This document shows, one piece after another, positions 36,213 to 47,488 of a stretch of 64,000 nt of DNA (the first letter of the stretch is position 1; every line of letters begins with the position of its first letter). This DNA comes from Monilinia fructicola (Eukaryota; Ascomycota; Leotiomycetes; Helotiales; Sclerotiniaceae): the NCBI GenBank assembly GCA_008692225.1, contig VICG01000014.1, positions 1,737,001 through 1,801,000 of the forward strand. The letters are read 5' to 3'. Below the pieces are notes generated by a model. The model did no database searches and had not been told where the DNA came from. It saw nothing but the letters and a program-made list of their open reading frames with translations. Position numbers and translations under genes: made by a program.

Positions 36213-38296
36213 TCATGACTACTGGGACTAAAATGAAATGAAATGAAAAGCGGAAATGAATCTTCTGTGTACTACTAGGAATTAGGAAAATATAATATCC
36301 CCTCTGAGCAGGAGAAGTGCCTTTCGATTTACTATATACGTGGTGAGTGCCCTTGCTACTTTTTACCCAAACTTTTGTTCATTTTCTTATGTGGTTCAAA
36401 CAGATAGTGGTCGGATGTTTAGGTGTTAGTAGAATTGACCTATGCTGTATGCACATAAGCAACAGTCGGGTTCGCTTTTTACACTTCTCAGGGCATCAAG
36501 TACATATTCTTGCCCACCTCCTTCCAACATTATTCTCATCTCAACTCTCCTCGTGGTCTAGTTCTTTCCACGATTACATCTTTCCTCTCTTCCCTCCTTC
36601 CAAACAAAGCTTGACTATTGATTTTCAAAGCCTGATCTCCAAAGCTAGTCTAGTAATCAGCCAGAGATCAAATAAAAAGTTGATCCATGAGGGCTGGTGA
36701 TGGTTCCAGGTAGAGTTTACTTGTCTGATCTATGCTGGATATTGATATTGGCCATTTTGCCATTCCTACTCCAAGTCACACAGTGTGACTCGTTTCAGCT
36801 AGACAGTTTAGTTGTCTGCTGTCTTTATTGCAATGCCCAACCTTGCTTTGACAATGCAGGGTAATAGAAAATGAGAATTACTATGAATAGAAGCCAATAT
36901 GCGGTCAACGCCATACACTACAGCATTTCTTTTTCTGTTTCTTAAATTATGCCGCTGATTACTGTCACTGGTACAAATAACAACCAACCCGTTCTCCGGA
37001 ATTTCAAGCACACGCTAAACTCCCTTCGAAATAATTGGTTACTATCAGAAATTGGCGGTGTTCAGAACCTGCTGAATGCACAATCAAGTTAATTAAATCC
37101 TCAATTGTTTGGCTACGTAGATAGATGTGTCTCTACCGGCATCCAAATGTCACGTTTGTGTTGTCATATATGATATTATACATCCAAAAGCCTTCACCAG
37201 GGGCTAGCTCTAATGTTCGAGGGCCATATCAGGCAAATCAAACCGTGTCGACAACTACCTAGAACTTTTTGGTGGTTCATCTGGGTAAAAGTCACCAATG
37301 CGATGATGTAAAGGTTGACTTGCAAGGGCACATATTTGTATTTTCTTATTGGGCTTCTGTGTAATCAAATTTCCACTCCACTATCCTGGCCCATTGGTAG
37401 ATATATGCAATTTGTCGTAGAACTACATAATTTCACTTCACCATATCAGTCAACCATGGAGTTGCTGACCTTCAAAACTATCTTTGAGTTTGGTGACAGT
37501 TTCTTAACAGCAATTTGACTCGTTCATAGATTGTTAGATGACGTCGCCCTAGTGGACAACTTACCTAACATGACTTCATCATGAAAAGTAGTTACCAACT
37601 AAAGGCATCTTTATAGACCTATATAAGGATCGCAGCGGGTCATGAATAGTTATGCGGGTGCTATGCTAATTTATGTCATCGAGATAGCATGCATTGTGTC
37701 TTTCACGATCCTCTGCTCTCTTACTGCCAGAAATATCTATGTCAGATACTACCTAGATAAGTGGCACAACCTTTTTTGAATTGCTTCCATTGAGCATATC
37801 TGTTTTTACATTATTTTCTCTTTTGCAAAGTCAAACATGCATCTTGCAATACGAGTCGTACTTTACACTACTACTAGTGTCAGCTCTTTATAAATATTTT
37901 CATCAACGATTGAACTCATATCATGCTGTCAGGGTTATTTTCAAACAGCATGACTGTAAAACGGTTCAAAAACACTTCTATAGTGATCTCATCTGGGTAC
38001 CGACTTGATGAAGGAGAGAATGAAAGCTGTTGGTGAAAGTCGAGAAATGCACTTGTTCATGGAGCAAATCAACAACCTTAGAAAAGCGTTTGAGGAAAGT
38101 TTCTTGGGCACTGAAGCTACGAACTCCCTAGAGACTTTGGATATACACAGAATTTCTGCGCTTGCTTTTGAAGAGTACGGAAAGCTCGCTCAGAACTTCT
38201 TAAATCCATGTCTAGGTGATGCAGCGAGCTAAACAATACCTTACGCACCCCATTCCAATTGAACACCGAAGTAATCTACTAACGGCAGCATTCAGG
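36213..38296. other. gene-poor stretch
   Basis: No supported gene over 2 kb. An ATG-started 75-codon frame at 38005-38232 (MMKERMKAVGESREMHLFME, helical) ends about 65 bp before the P450 relic; I do not recognise it. Confidence 0.5.
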
Positions 38297-38500
38297 AGAT
38301 ATAGTAAAGCCCATATTCTCTCGACCAGAAATCTCAGATTTTGATACCCTCGGTTCCTATGTCGATAGATCTCTTGACCTCATCCCTAGTGATGGAAGCA
38401 CAATCAATATTCAAGAGCTATTACGTAGCTTGTCGAGGCGGAACGCATTCAGACCATGGCCAGGATGCGTCACAATCAGAATTTTAAAAATATCATATTA
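38297..38500 (+). pseudogene. cytochrome P450 fragment (CYP52/CYP539-like relic)
   Basis: After an AG acceptor-like site, a frame reads RPEISDFDTLGSYVDRSLDL, then IPSDGSTINIQELLRSLS. This matches the region between helix C and D of fungal alkane/fatty-acid hydroxylase P450s (family pattern RPxFxRxQISDxxxxxxHVxxxLxLIPxDGSTxDxQELxxxL). The frame then loses similarity and stops. No I-helix, ExxR or haem-binding Cys motif was found nearby. I read it as a degraded remnant. Confidence 0.45.
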
Positions 38501-39768
38501 GTGCTAATTGATGAAATCAAAGCAATGTAGCCAGCTCCACCACTCCTCTATTATCTCTATTATGTCTCTATACTTCATCTGATACACCAACACGACACGA
38601 CCTCTATCGTTCCAGCGGAGCCGTGGAAAATGAAGCTCCAGATTCTCTGAAGGATTGAAGTTTGGGAGTTGTGAATATGATCTAAATAGGACTGCTCCAT
38701 AGACTGATTTTTACATACATCGTATGATCGAGCCCATCAAATCCCAGCTGTATCTCTCCACGTGAGGATTTACTTTGTATACCAGATTAACGTTCACAGA
38801 GAAGAGCTTCGAAATGACGCACGCTTATACTTTCACCTATTATCTGCAGTTTCGTTTCACCAGTTGTAGTAGTCTTTTAGTGTTTAAACTAGAAAGCAAG
38901 GCTGCTAGAAAGTCAAATGGAATGAATATACATTCTTGAAGATTTCCAGCGATGAAATTTATGGGTTGTGCTCATTCGTTGCAATATATAGTTCTTCGGG
39001 GACGATAATGAATGGATTGGATGAAGCTCACTACTGTACCTCTTTGCAAGTGGCATGAAGGTATGATATTAAAGATTCCTTTGATCAAAAGAAGATATAT
39101 ATACTCTTTACATTCGTAAAAAATACTCAGGGCTTTCGCTTTGAAGGTTCTCCGTGATCGCGGCAAGTCACCCGAAAGTCACGTTCCTGGACTTGACGTC
39201 CATGGAGGGCATCGACATGGAGCAGAATATATTCGATCAAGAAGAATAGATGCTTCGTATCAAAGGATATGATCAATTGCCCATGATTCTCTCATGAGCA
39301 GTCATTCTGCCTCTATGCGTTTCAATTCCTCAATCAATCGAGTGACGACGTCGGCATTGTTACCTGCGTAAGTAGATCAGAAGTATTACCCTTTCTTAAA
39401 TGTGGAGAAATATTTCTAGATATTCTTTACTTAGTAGAGAATTTGATAATATCAATATATGTAGGAGGAGATGAATCTGACGTAAGTTTGTATCATCACC
39501 GAACATTCGGCGGACGAATAATGAACGAGAAAATCAGAGCTTGGCATTCCAGCACACACACAGATATATGTGTGTGCGTGTGTGTGTGTGCGTGTATATG
39601 GTCATATTTCATTCAACACCGCCAAATTATGACACAATGAATCTTTTTTGACATATTTCGAGTTTTATCCGCAACATCTATCACCGACCCAACGTGATCT
39701 TTCATCAAAGACATCACAGTTAAAAAGAGATTGCCCGCCTGACTCATTTATTCATTCCGACTGTGATC
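38501..39768. other. gene-poor stretch
   Basis: No supported gene. A short (GT)n tract lies at 39570-39597. The last 100 bp are the presumptive leader of the next gene. Confidence 0.5.
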
Positions 39769-40437
39769 ATGAAAGTCATTCTCTCCGGTAGTACGGGGTA
39801 TATCGGGAGTGAAGTTCTTACCCAATGCTTAAATCATCCATCCATAACTTCTATCGTTCTCCTCACCCGTCGAGATCCTCGAGGCCTGGCCGAAAACCCC
39901 AAAGTCAAAGTTATTATTGTTAACGACTTCACTTCATATGATGAGTCCACTATCGAAGAATTAAGAACTGCCAACGCCGCTATCTGGTGTTTGGGTACAT
40001 ACCATGGAGATGAGAAAGTCGACGTTGAATATCCTCTCACATTTATCAATACCATTAAGACACGACCTCCTGGATTGACACAGTTTCGATACGTTCAGCT
40101 GGGTGGAGCATTTACCGAACCACCTGTACAAGACGGTCTAAAACAGAGGTCACTGTGGTACTTCGCGAATGGGCGTCGAATCAGAGGCCTAGCAGAGGCA
40201 AGGGTTTTGGCGTGTTCGGAGGACGATCCCCAGAATGCGTTTACAGTGCACCTTGTCAAACCAGGAGCTGTTCTGCCCAGAAGTATGGATATATTTCAGT
40301 GTATCTTGGGTAGCTCTTTATCAATTGGAATTGGTGAGCTTGGTGCCACGATGGTCGACCTAGCAGTGCATAGGAACGAGAAGGTTGTGTTCCAAAACGA
40401 CGACATATATAACTATAGGCCTATTCTGAAAGACTAG
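39769..40437 (+). CDS. NAD(P)-binding atypical short-chain dehydrogenase (HTATIP2-like)
   Basis: A single-exon protein of 222 residues. The Rossmann motif is at the N-terminus: MKVILSGSTGYIGSEVLTQC (GxxGxxG). SIVLLTRRDP follows at the end of strand 2, then AAIWCLGTYHGD and the C-terminal FTVHLVKPGAVLPRS. I see no clear YxxxK catalytic pair, so it belongs to the extended/atypical class, as in fungal proteins annotated as NAD-dependent epimerase-like or HTATIP2-like. The frame opens at a GTG two codons upstream; ATG at 39769 is the true first methionine. Substrate unknown. Confidence 0.85.
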   Translation: MKVILSGSTGYIGSEVLTQCLNHPSITSIVLLTRRDPRGLAENPKVKVIIVNDFTSYDESTIEELRTANAAIWCLGTYHGDEKVDVEYPLTFINTIKTRPPGLTQFRYVQLGGAFTEPPVQDGLKQRSLWYFANGRRIRGLAEARVLACSEDDPQNAFTVHLVKPGAVLPRSMDIFQCILGSSLSIGIGELGATMVDLAVHRNEKVVFQNDDIYNYRPILKD

Positions 40438-42118
40438 AAGGAGTGATGAGATTGAATGCCGGATAATCGGATTTTATGTGCAGGTATCGTGGTAGCTAGC
40501 TTGCTTTTTCTTTTGCGGCTCACGTTGGCTAAGCATTCCCATCTACCTCTAAATGTTCATCGGCTCTCTGGATTTGGATTTGGTGGCTGTAACGGTATCT
40601 TAGCATATGCAGAAATTGATTCTGTATGTATTGGACTAGTATTAAAGGTTAGTGTTCTCGGTTGCCTTTGGCATGAACAACAGCTAGGGAAAAGCTTAAG
40701 AGTTTTATACACAATAAATATTATACTTTCTTTGCTAAGCTTGAGATCAGCATTTACCCATGTGCAGCCGAAGAATACATTTGAGTTGTGAAAGTAGATA
40801 CCTTCCGCCAATATAAAAATTGAACCATAATATACGATCAATTTTCTAGGGCCGCGACCATACCTAGGTAGTATAATACCGTCAAGACCATATCACGATC
40901 GACGGGGAAACACTTATGTCAGTCAATATCCTGAAATTGACAGAAAAGAATTCCTGGTGAAAGTCCTGCTCTGAAGAAGTTCTTTTCTTCCATTGGCTAA
41001 GAAACTGAGGATTCGTCACACGTGATGAAATGAAATCTCGTGTAACGCTCCATCATACAACAATACTACCAGCCGAAACGTCTACCAGCAAAACTCACCA
41101 CAATCACCCAAATTAAGGAGATACAACGATTGAAACAGGCTGTGATACTTAAGCTCCCTTCCCCAGATGCACAAGACATGCATGACTGAATTCCAACGTG
41201 AGTTTATGTTTCTAAAGGGGAAATTATCCTATCTTAGTCCTTGCGAACTTCATTGTTCACTGAAAGATGAATGCTTGAAGACCCAATTGAGGATAAGTAG
41301 ACCTCGAATAAACGTTCGCGAATTATCGAGAATAAAAACGTTATATCGACGGGCATGCTAGCCCGCCGAGCCGTCTATACTCTCTCAGATGGTACACCAT
41401 CTTAACTGGCATCACTCGTGCAGAATACTCTACTGAGAGTAATACAGGAAGAACCATCCCGTCCAGCGACAATATGCATCACTACATATATGCAAATATC
41501 GGTACGTCACTCGACATATCAAATACACGGTAGCAGCAGCAGCCCTTTCTATTCAACTCATAAACACCTTGTATAAAATACACAGCATGGAAATCGATCG
41601 TCCTGTTGTTCATGCTGTATTATTTTCCATGTGCTGCCTCAACAATTTTGAAATATGTTTGTTTCTTAAAGATATGAACCATTTGAATTGAGATAACTCG
41701 AAGAAGAAGAATCTCGGCCAGGCTGCATATACGCACCGGTATGAGATCTGGCACTATTGCACTAATCCAGAGAGGATTGTCGATGGGAGCCCGATACATG
41801 TTGAAATTGTTTGGGGGAAATCAGAATGACTAATCAAATCGTGACCAAACTCTCATGGATGAATTTTCCCGACGCAGCTGTGCTCGATTATATCTTCAGC
41901 ATTCACGCATTTGCTCAAAAGAACGAGATTTTACGGGAAATAATCAACAGGAAGTCATTACTGACATTGTCTTCAACATTACAGCGAGCCTTGTTGCAGA
42001 CCTCATCGCCGCAAGGAAAATCAAATTGCGGCTACCCCACGTGATATACCACTTGCCCCATCCACCTCCCGAGAACGAAACGGCTCTCAACTGCCTGTCC
42101 CCGTATATCCAAATAAAA
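40438..42118. other. intergenic
   Basis: No supported gene. A 111-codon ATG frame at 40456-40791 has a hydrophobic start but no recognisable motif. A CCTAGGTA palindrome lies at about 40861. The rhodanese frame stays open upstream to 41855, so its 5' end may begin earlier than called. Confidence 0.5.
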
Positions 42119-43384
42119 ATGCCTTCTGACCCACTCACCTATACCTGTACCTGCCACCAGTCTGGTCTCGTCCTCCTCTTCTATCGCTATTTCACCTCTC
42201 CGCCCGAACTCCCTTTACCACACTACCCCCTCACAACATCCACCCTCCAAGATTTGCATAATTTCCATAAATTGACATGCGAATCTCTCGGTCTCACGGG
42301 TAAGATTCGTGTTGCGAAAGAAGGTTTCAATATCACCGTTGCCGGCTCGATCTTGGCTGTGCATTCATATATCGAGTCCTGTATATCCCATTGGTCATTT
42401 GCCGGCCTAGATCTGTCCCTGGCCCGCGAGAAAGGAATAAAGGATTTCTTCAAACCCACCAGAGGCTGCGCCTGTGTTTTCAAAGATCTGAATGTCCGGA
42501 TTGCGGACGAGATTACGCCATTGGGGATTACGAATTATGAGCCCAAGAATTGGAATGCGGTAACATATCTGAGTGCTGCCGAGTTCCACGATATGGTCAC
42601 GGCTTCGACGGATGGAGAGGGAGAGAAAATGTTGCTTGATATACGAAATCATTACGAGTCACGAATTGGCTATTTTGCCGCCCCTGAGGGATCCGGTATT
42701 GAGACTGTGAAACCACAGGTCAGGAGATTTTCTCAGTTTCCCGCGTTTGTGAAGAGACATATAGATCCTTCTTCTCGCGCCTCAAACGAGCATGAAAATG
42801 AGCAGAGTGGCAAAGGTAAGACGATTTTTTCGTACTGTACGGGTGGTATCCGCTGCGAGAAAGCTACGAGGTGGATTGTGGACAATGTGGAGCAAGCCCC
42901 TGAAGATAGAATCTATACACTGAAGGGAGGAATATCAGCGTATATAGCTTGGTTTGAAGAAGAGATGATAGCTGGGAGAAAAGGTGAAAATGAGTGTTTG
43001 TGGAAGGGAAGGGAGTATGTTTTTGATGGGAGAGGATCACTGGGATTGGGTAACGAGAAACAGAGGAAGAAGGTCGCGAAATGTCATGGATGTGAAAGGG
43101 ATGAAGATAGGATGGGAAAATGTGGTATCGAGGGCTGTGAGTTGGTGTTGGTAGTTTGCGAAAGCTGCGAGGGTGTCGAGTGCTGTGGGAGCTGTGGAGA
43201 TGTGGATGAAAATGGGAGGAGGTTGGTTTGTGAGTGCGAAAGGAAGAGGGAGTTCGGGCTTTGGGGAAGCGAGGGTATGAGAGGTGTCAAAGGGGTTTCA
43301 AACAGGGGCAAGAAGATAAACGAGGGACGGAAAAGACAGGATAGAAATCACAACATAGATATCAGAGTCAAAATATTGGGATAA
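42119..43384 (+). CDS. TrhO/TSTD2-like rhodanese-domain protein with C-terminal zinc-ribbon-like tail
   Basis: Resembles the bacterial tRNA U34 hydroxylase TrhO (YceA) and eukaryotic TSTD2. An N-terminal ferredoxin-like domain (YRYFTSPPELPLPHYPLT, GLTGKIRVAKEGFNITVAGS) is followed by WNAVTYLSAAEFHDMV, DIRNHYESRIGYF and the active loop YCTGGIRCEKATRWIVDN, whose first Cys is catalytic. GGISAYIAWFEEE closes the rhodanese fold. The C-terminal part adds CHGCERDEDRMGKCGIEGCE and CESCEGVECCGSC, a metal-binding-like cluster, then a basic tail. I start at 42119 (421 residues) because homology begins there; ATG 41855 gives 509 residues. The stop lies 54 bp from the stop of the convergent SDR gene. The tRNA role in fungi is inference. 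Confidence 0.85.
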   Translation: MPSDPLTYTCTCHQSGLVLLFYRYFTSPPELPLPHYPLTTSTLQDLHNFHKLTCESLGLTGKIRVAKEGFNITVAGSILAVHSYIESCISHWSFAGLDLSLAREKGIKDFFKPTRGCACVFKDLNVRIADEITPLGITNYEPKNWNAVTYLSAAEFHDMVTASTDGEGEKMLLDIRNHYESRIGYFAAPEGSGIETVKPQVRRFSQFPAFVKRHIDPSSRASNEHENEQSGKGKTIFSYCTGGIRCEKATRWIVDNVEQAPEDRIYTLKGGISAYIAWFEEEMIAGRKGENECLWKGREYVFDGRGSLGLGNEKQRKKVAKCHGCERDEDRMGKCGIEGCELVLVVCESCEGVECCGSCGDVDENGRRLVCECERKREFGLWGSEGMRGVKGVSNRGKKINEGRKRQDRNHNIDIRVKILG

Positions 43385-43438
43385 ATATCATTATTCATCA
43401 GATTTGCATATATACAAAAAGGTATTTCGCATTTTCCT

Positions 43439-44548
43439 TCAATAAAGCGCAAGTGGGCATCCCTGGTCGACGCTTTTCTTAGGCATTTTCCCAACAATAA
43501 TCTCCTTCGTCAACTTCATCAACTGCTCGCCCAATTCGTCGTCTTGGGATAGAGAACTTCCCTGCTCTGGGATTGCAGGTGGACAGATATACAATCCACT
43601 TTCCTCAACTGCAGTACTAGCGTACAAGGTACTGACACAGCCATCCCACTGATCCTTCTTCAAGGGCTTCATCAGGACAGACATACCATAGCCAAGTATT
43701 GGATACGGTTCATGAATATCAACTTGTGACATCTTTGTATCGACAAATCCGGGATGCGTAGAGTTGACTAAGATTTTGGGATGCTTGGAAGTGAGATGAC
43801 GGGCCAAGTAGCGAGAGTAAAGTATAGCGGCTAACTTTGATCGACCGTATTGTCCATTGGGTCCCAAATCTGTGTTCAATTCGTCCTGACTTGCGAATTT
43901 ACAATCGCTAGGGGTCGCTTGATGAGCATTTGATGCCATGTTGACGATTCTGACCGTGTGTCCCGCCTCTGCTGTTTTCTTAAGGATTGGCATCAGATGA
44001 CTCGTGAGAACGACGTGACCGAAATGATTGACAGCCATATGTCTATCGAGACCATAATCGGTAAGTTGATACGTCATAATGCCTCTCGCAGCGAGATTGC
44101 ATAAAATATCAATTCTATCTGTACTGTCGGATATTGTTTGAGCGACTTTGCATACAGATGGCCAATCAGACATGTCACACTTGAGAAATGTGCATTTTTG
44201 GGCTGCCTGTGGCGAGATGGTCTTGGAGATATCTTCTATGGCTCCGTCGTAGACTTCTTGGGATAAAGCAATGATGAATAGCTTGGAAAGGTTGTTCTTA
44301 AGGAGGGTGTGTGCACAACCATAGCCGATACCTTCACTACCGCCAGTGATGACTGCTACTTTTCCGCTTTGGTCAGGGCAGTTCTCAAGACCGAATTGGT
44401 GCTCTGGTTTTGCAAGGGAGTGCCTATGAAGTTATCAGTATAGAAAATGGTGAAGTTAGTGGATGTCCACATACGCGCTGCCGAAGTTCTCGGCGATGGT
44501 GTTTTTGACAGTCTGCATGATTTCGGAATTGGAGATAGTAGAATCCAT
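43439..44548 (-). CDS. short-chain dehydrogenase/reductase (retinol dehydrogenase-like)
   Basis: Two exons: 44548-44475 (MDSTISNSEIMQTVKNTIAE) and 44423-43439. The spliced length of 1059 nt gives 352 residues. Classical SDR motifs: cofactor GKVAVITGGSEGIGYGCA (TGGxxGIG), CDMSDWPSV, DILCNLAARG (an NNAG variant), INFGHVVLT-type NHFGHVVLT, active-site Ser in RIVNMASNAH and the catalytic YGRSK. A family-typical NSTHPGFVDTKMS follows, then a C-terminal extension ending CPLALY. It resembles fungal proteins annotated as retinol dehydrogenase 12-14-like, oxidising or reducing an unknown substrate with NADP(H). The NNAG motif here reads NLAA. Confidence 0.9.
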
Positions 44549-44974
44549 GTTGAATGTAAGGAATTGTTTGGTTTATTTATTATAATTTACTCGCATGAAA
44601 TCTGCCCTTTGAACAATGTTGTTAACAAGTATATGTAGGCCAATAGTCATGATGTCACTATTTCCTAGCGTTGAGATTAACACACCGCAAGGGGTAGACT
44701 TGCTTTTCACTTTGTTGACGTTGTCATAGATATCAGAGACAACTTGGTTCACTTATTAGTAGGTTGTATCTAGGGTATTGTCTAAATGAGCTCTTAGACC
44801 TTCATCAGTGTCATCTCACATAATGAAACCCACAATTTCTTTTCCCGCCTCAGTCATCACACAACCCCATGAATCATGATTTTGAAATTGTTCATTATTT
44901 ACCAGCTAGAACTACCTAGTGGACCATTGAGCTCTATATGTTGAATTCGTCTTTGTCGTCTTAAATCTATGTCT
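44549..44974. other. intergenic between tandem minus-strand genes
   Basis: Promoter region of the SDR gene and 3' UTR of the aminotransferase. Nothing specific seen. Confidence 0.5.
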
Positions 44975-46644
44975 CTATTTCTCGATATATTTCTTCAGGC
45001 CTCTTAGCCTCTCTTTCGCAGATTCAAGGACCTCATCCTCTTTGCATACCGCAAATCTTAGCCAGTCCTCACCAATATGAGCATTCTCATCCGTATAAAA
45101 CTCGGTTGGAGGAATAGCTGCTACACCAACCTCCTGTATCAAGAACCAACTCAATTTAAAATCCCTTGGACGATCCTTGACGTGATCTGGGAATGGATAG
45201 TCCGATGGAATCTTGACCTTTTTCATGTTCACTAAAACGAAATACCCTCCTTCGGGATCGGAGAAAGGAAGATCCAATTCTTTCCAGATTTCGTTGAACA
45301 GGTCCATTTTACCTTTCATCTCAGTTATAGCCGACTCCCAAAAATTGTTTGCTTCGGCTTCTTCAAATCCAACTGCCGCAGCTTCTTGCAAAGGAGAGAC
45401 GGAAGAATAACATATTCTTGTATGTGCTGCTGCAACATATTGGATCAGATGTGATGGCCCGATCAACCATCCAACACGCCACCCCGTGGCATAAAAGTTC
45501 TTCCCCGCAGAGCCAACTGTAAGTGTAAGTCTCTCAATTTCCGGGGATAGCGTTGCGATTCTTGTAAATGGTATATAGTAAAGTCGGTCATACACTTCGT
45601 CCGAAAGAATGATAATGTCGTTCTTAACACAAAGCTCTCCAATCTTGAGCAATTCTTCCCTTGAGAAGACTTTTCCGACCGGGTTGTGAGGTGTGTTGAG
45701 AACAATCATCTTCGTCTTCGGTGTTATTGTTGCCTCGAGCTTGGCAAAATCTACTGTCCATTCGCCCGCAGATGTGTTTTGAGCAGCTCCTTTCTCGGGT
45801 GGATGTAGAGGTACGTATCGAATTTTTCCGCCTGGCATTTCTATATTGCTGATGTATCTATCATAGACTTAGAATCGCATTTGTTAACCCCACTTTGGAA
45901 TACTAGCTTACTGATCAAAGAATGGCTCAAATATAATAACCTCGTCACCTTCTTCAATGAAGCCCATGAAGGCACTAAGCATGCCTATCACCAGTAAGCG
46001 TATATCCAGTCACTTTGTGTTTTACCCTAACCTTCATTTGCACCGGTTGTGATGGTAATTTCCGTATCTGGGTTCAGCTTTCTACCCCATGATGGTGAAT
46101 ATGAGTCTGCAATCGCTTGCTTTAGACGCGGACGGCCCTTTGTTGGAGAATATTGATTGCAATCGACCCTATCAAGAGCTGCCTTGGCGGCATCGAGGAT
46201 AAACTTGGGAGGATTATATCCGAAGAAACCTTGGCCCATGTTTACAATGGGTTGTTTGGGAGAGGCGGCAGCAGCCTCATTGACAATTGACCTGCAATTT
46301 TATTCGCGTTAGAGATGGGATAGAAACGAAACAGAGTGGTAAGATATTAATTATGCTTATTGATACTGGTAGAGGAATATAAGCAATCTTCGTAATTGAA
46401 TGAAGTAACTACACAAGATCTCCTGCTCCATGCACTTGCAAAAGTTCAATTATAAGCCAAGGGCAAGTTGCACATACCAAACATCTTGCTTTCTTGCAGC
46501 AACGCGAGCAGCAGGTTGAAGCTTAGATTTGTTACTCATAGTGGGATGAAAGAAGCGGGGAGACGCAATAGAAGAGATCTTGATAAAAGTTGCTGGTCTT
46601 GTTAAAGAATGTGCTAAACAGAATGAGGGGTTTCGAGGTATCAT
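44975..46644 (-). CDS. BNA3: kynurenine aminotransferase (Bna3-type class I/II aminotransferase)
   Basis: A PLP enzyme converting kynurenine to kynurenic acid with an oxoacid acceptor. Four exons: 46644-46478, 46291-46032, 45984-45912 and 45857-44975. The sum of 1383 nt gives 460 residues. Motifs: VNMGQGFFGYNPPKFILDAA, YSPTKGRPRLKQAIADSY, ITITTGANEGMLSAFMGFI, LNTPHNPVGKVFSREEL, SDEVYDRLYY, the PLP lysine in GSAGKNFYATGWRVGWLIG and the substrate Arg in WLRFAVCKEDE. The first 36 residues (Arg/Ser/Phe-rich, acid-free) look like a mitochondrial presequence. An internal ATG at 46539 (MSNKSK) would give a shorter, cytosolic form. Yeast Bna3 has mitochondrial localisation reports. Confidence 0.92.
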
Positions 46645-47488
46645 TGATTGATATTTGCAAACAATAAGTGAAAAGGAAGAGCCCTGGAGAGACGAGAAAA
46701 GAGTGCCAAGAGAGTTCAGAGATGATGATTGAGAGAAGTTATCAATAATCTAGTCGAATCTTGACAATTATCATACTGATCATACTGTACAGTACCAGTA
46801 TTTCCTTCACTCGAATGCCGGTGTCGGTGTTGTCCGTAGTATCGGTGTTCAAATGATAAATGTCGCAATTCAGACAACCAGCCACCTACGTAGACATGGA
46901 TGTAGATATGGATGTAGAGAATACCCAATAGATACTTGCGTGGACAACTTGGAAGACCTTGGAGCTTCAATAATAACAGATACGGAGTAGCTTCGATGTT
47001 ATTAATAAATATCCAATACTCGTCGTTCTTACTAATAATTGTAAGCACCCGTGGACAATGGACATTGGACATCCATACAAACCTTGGAAGTGAGAGGAGG
47101 TATCAAGTGCTTAGTCATCATGGTGGGGGATATACACTAGCGGCCGCCCTCTTACAATATGGTGGGGAATCTAGATGAAAGGAGGAGGGAATTATCAATC
47201 CATGGATAGTATCAAGAGTATCAATACTACTTGGTTATTAGTACAGGGTAGGTGTATCTATCAATGCTATCAATACTATCAATACTATCTATCAGTACCT
47301 ACTATCAGTACTACTTTATCAACACCATCAATCCCATCAACCAATCCATACTACAAGGATAACAACACCTATCAATTATCCTCACTCATTCCGTTCAATA
47401 CAATACAATGCTTTTTAACGAATCTGCTACCATCAAGCTTGACCTTTAACCCTTCCAACTTACAGCCGCTCCCACTTTCACTCTTACA
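46645..47488. other. intergenic between divergent genes
   Basis: Probable promoters of the aminotransferase (minus) and DSC3 (plus). It has a TATCAATACTA-type degenerate repeat at 47215-47345. No gene seen. Confidence 0.55.
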
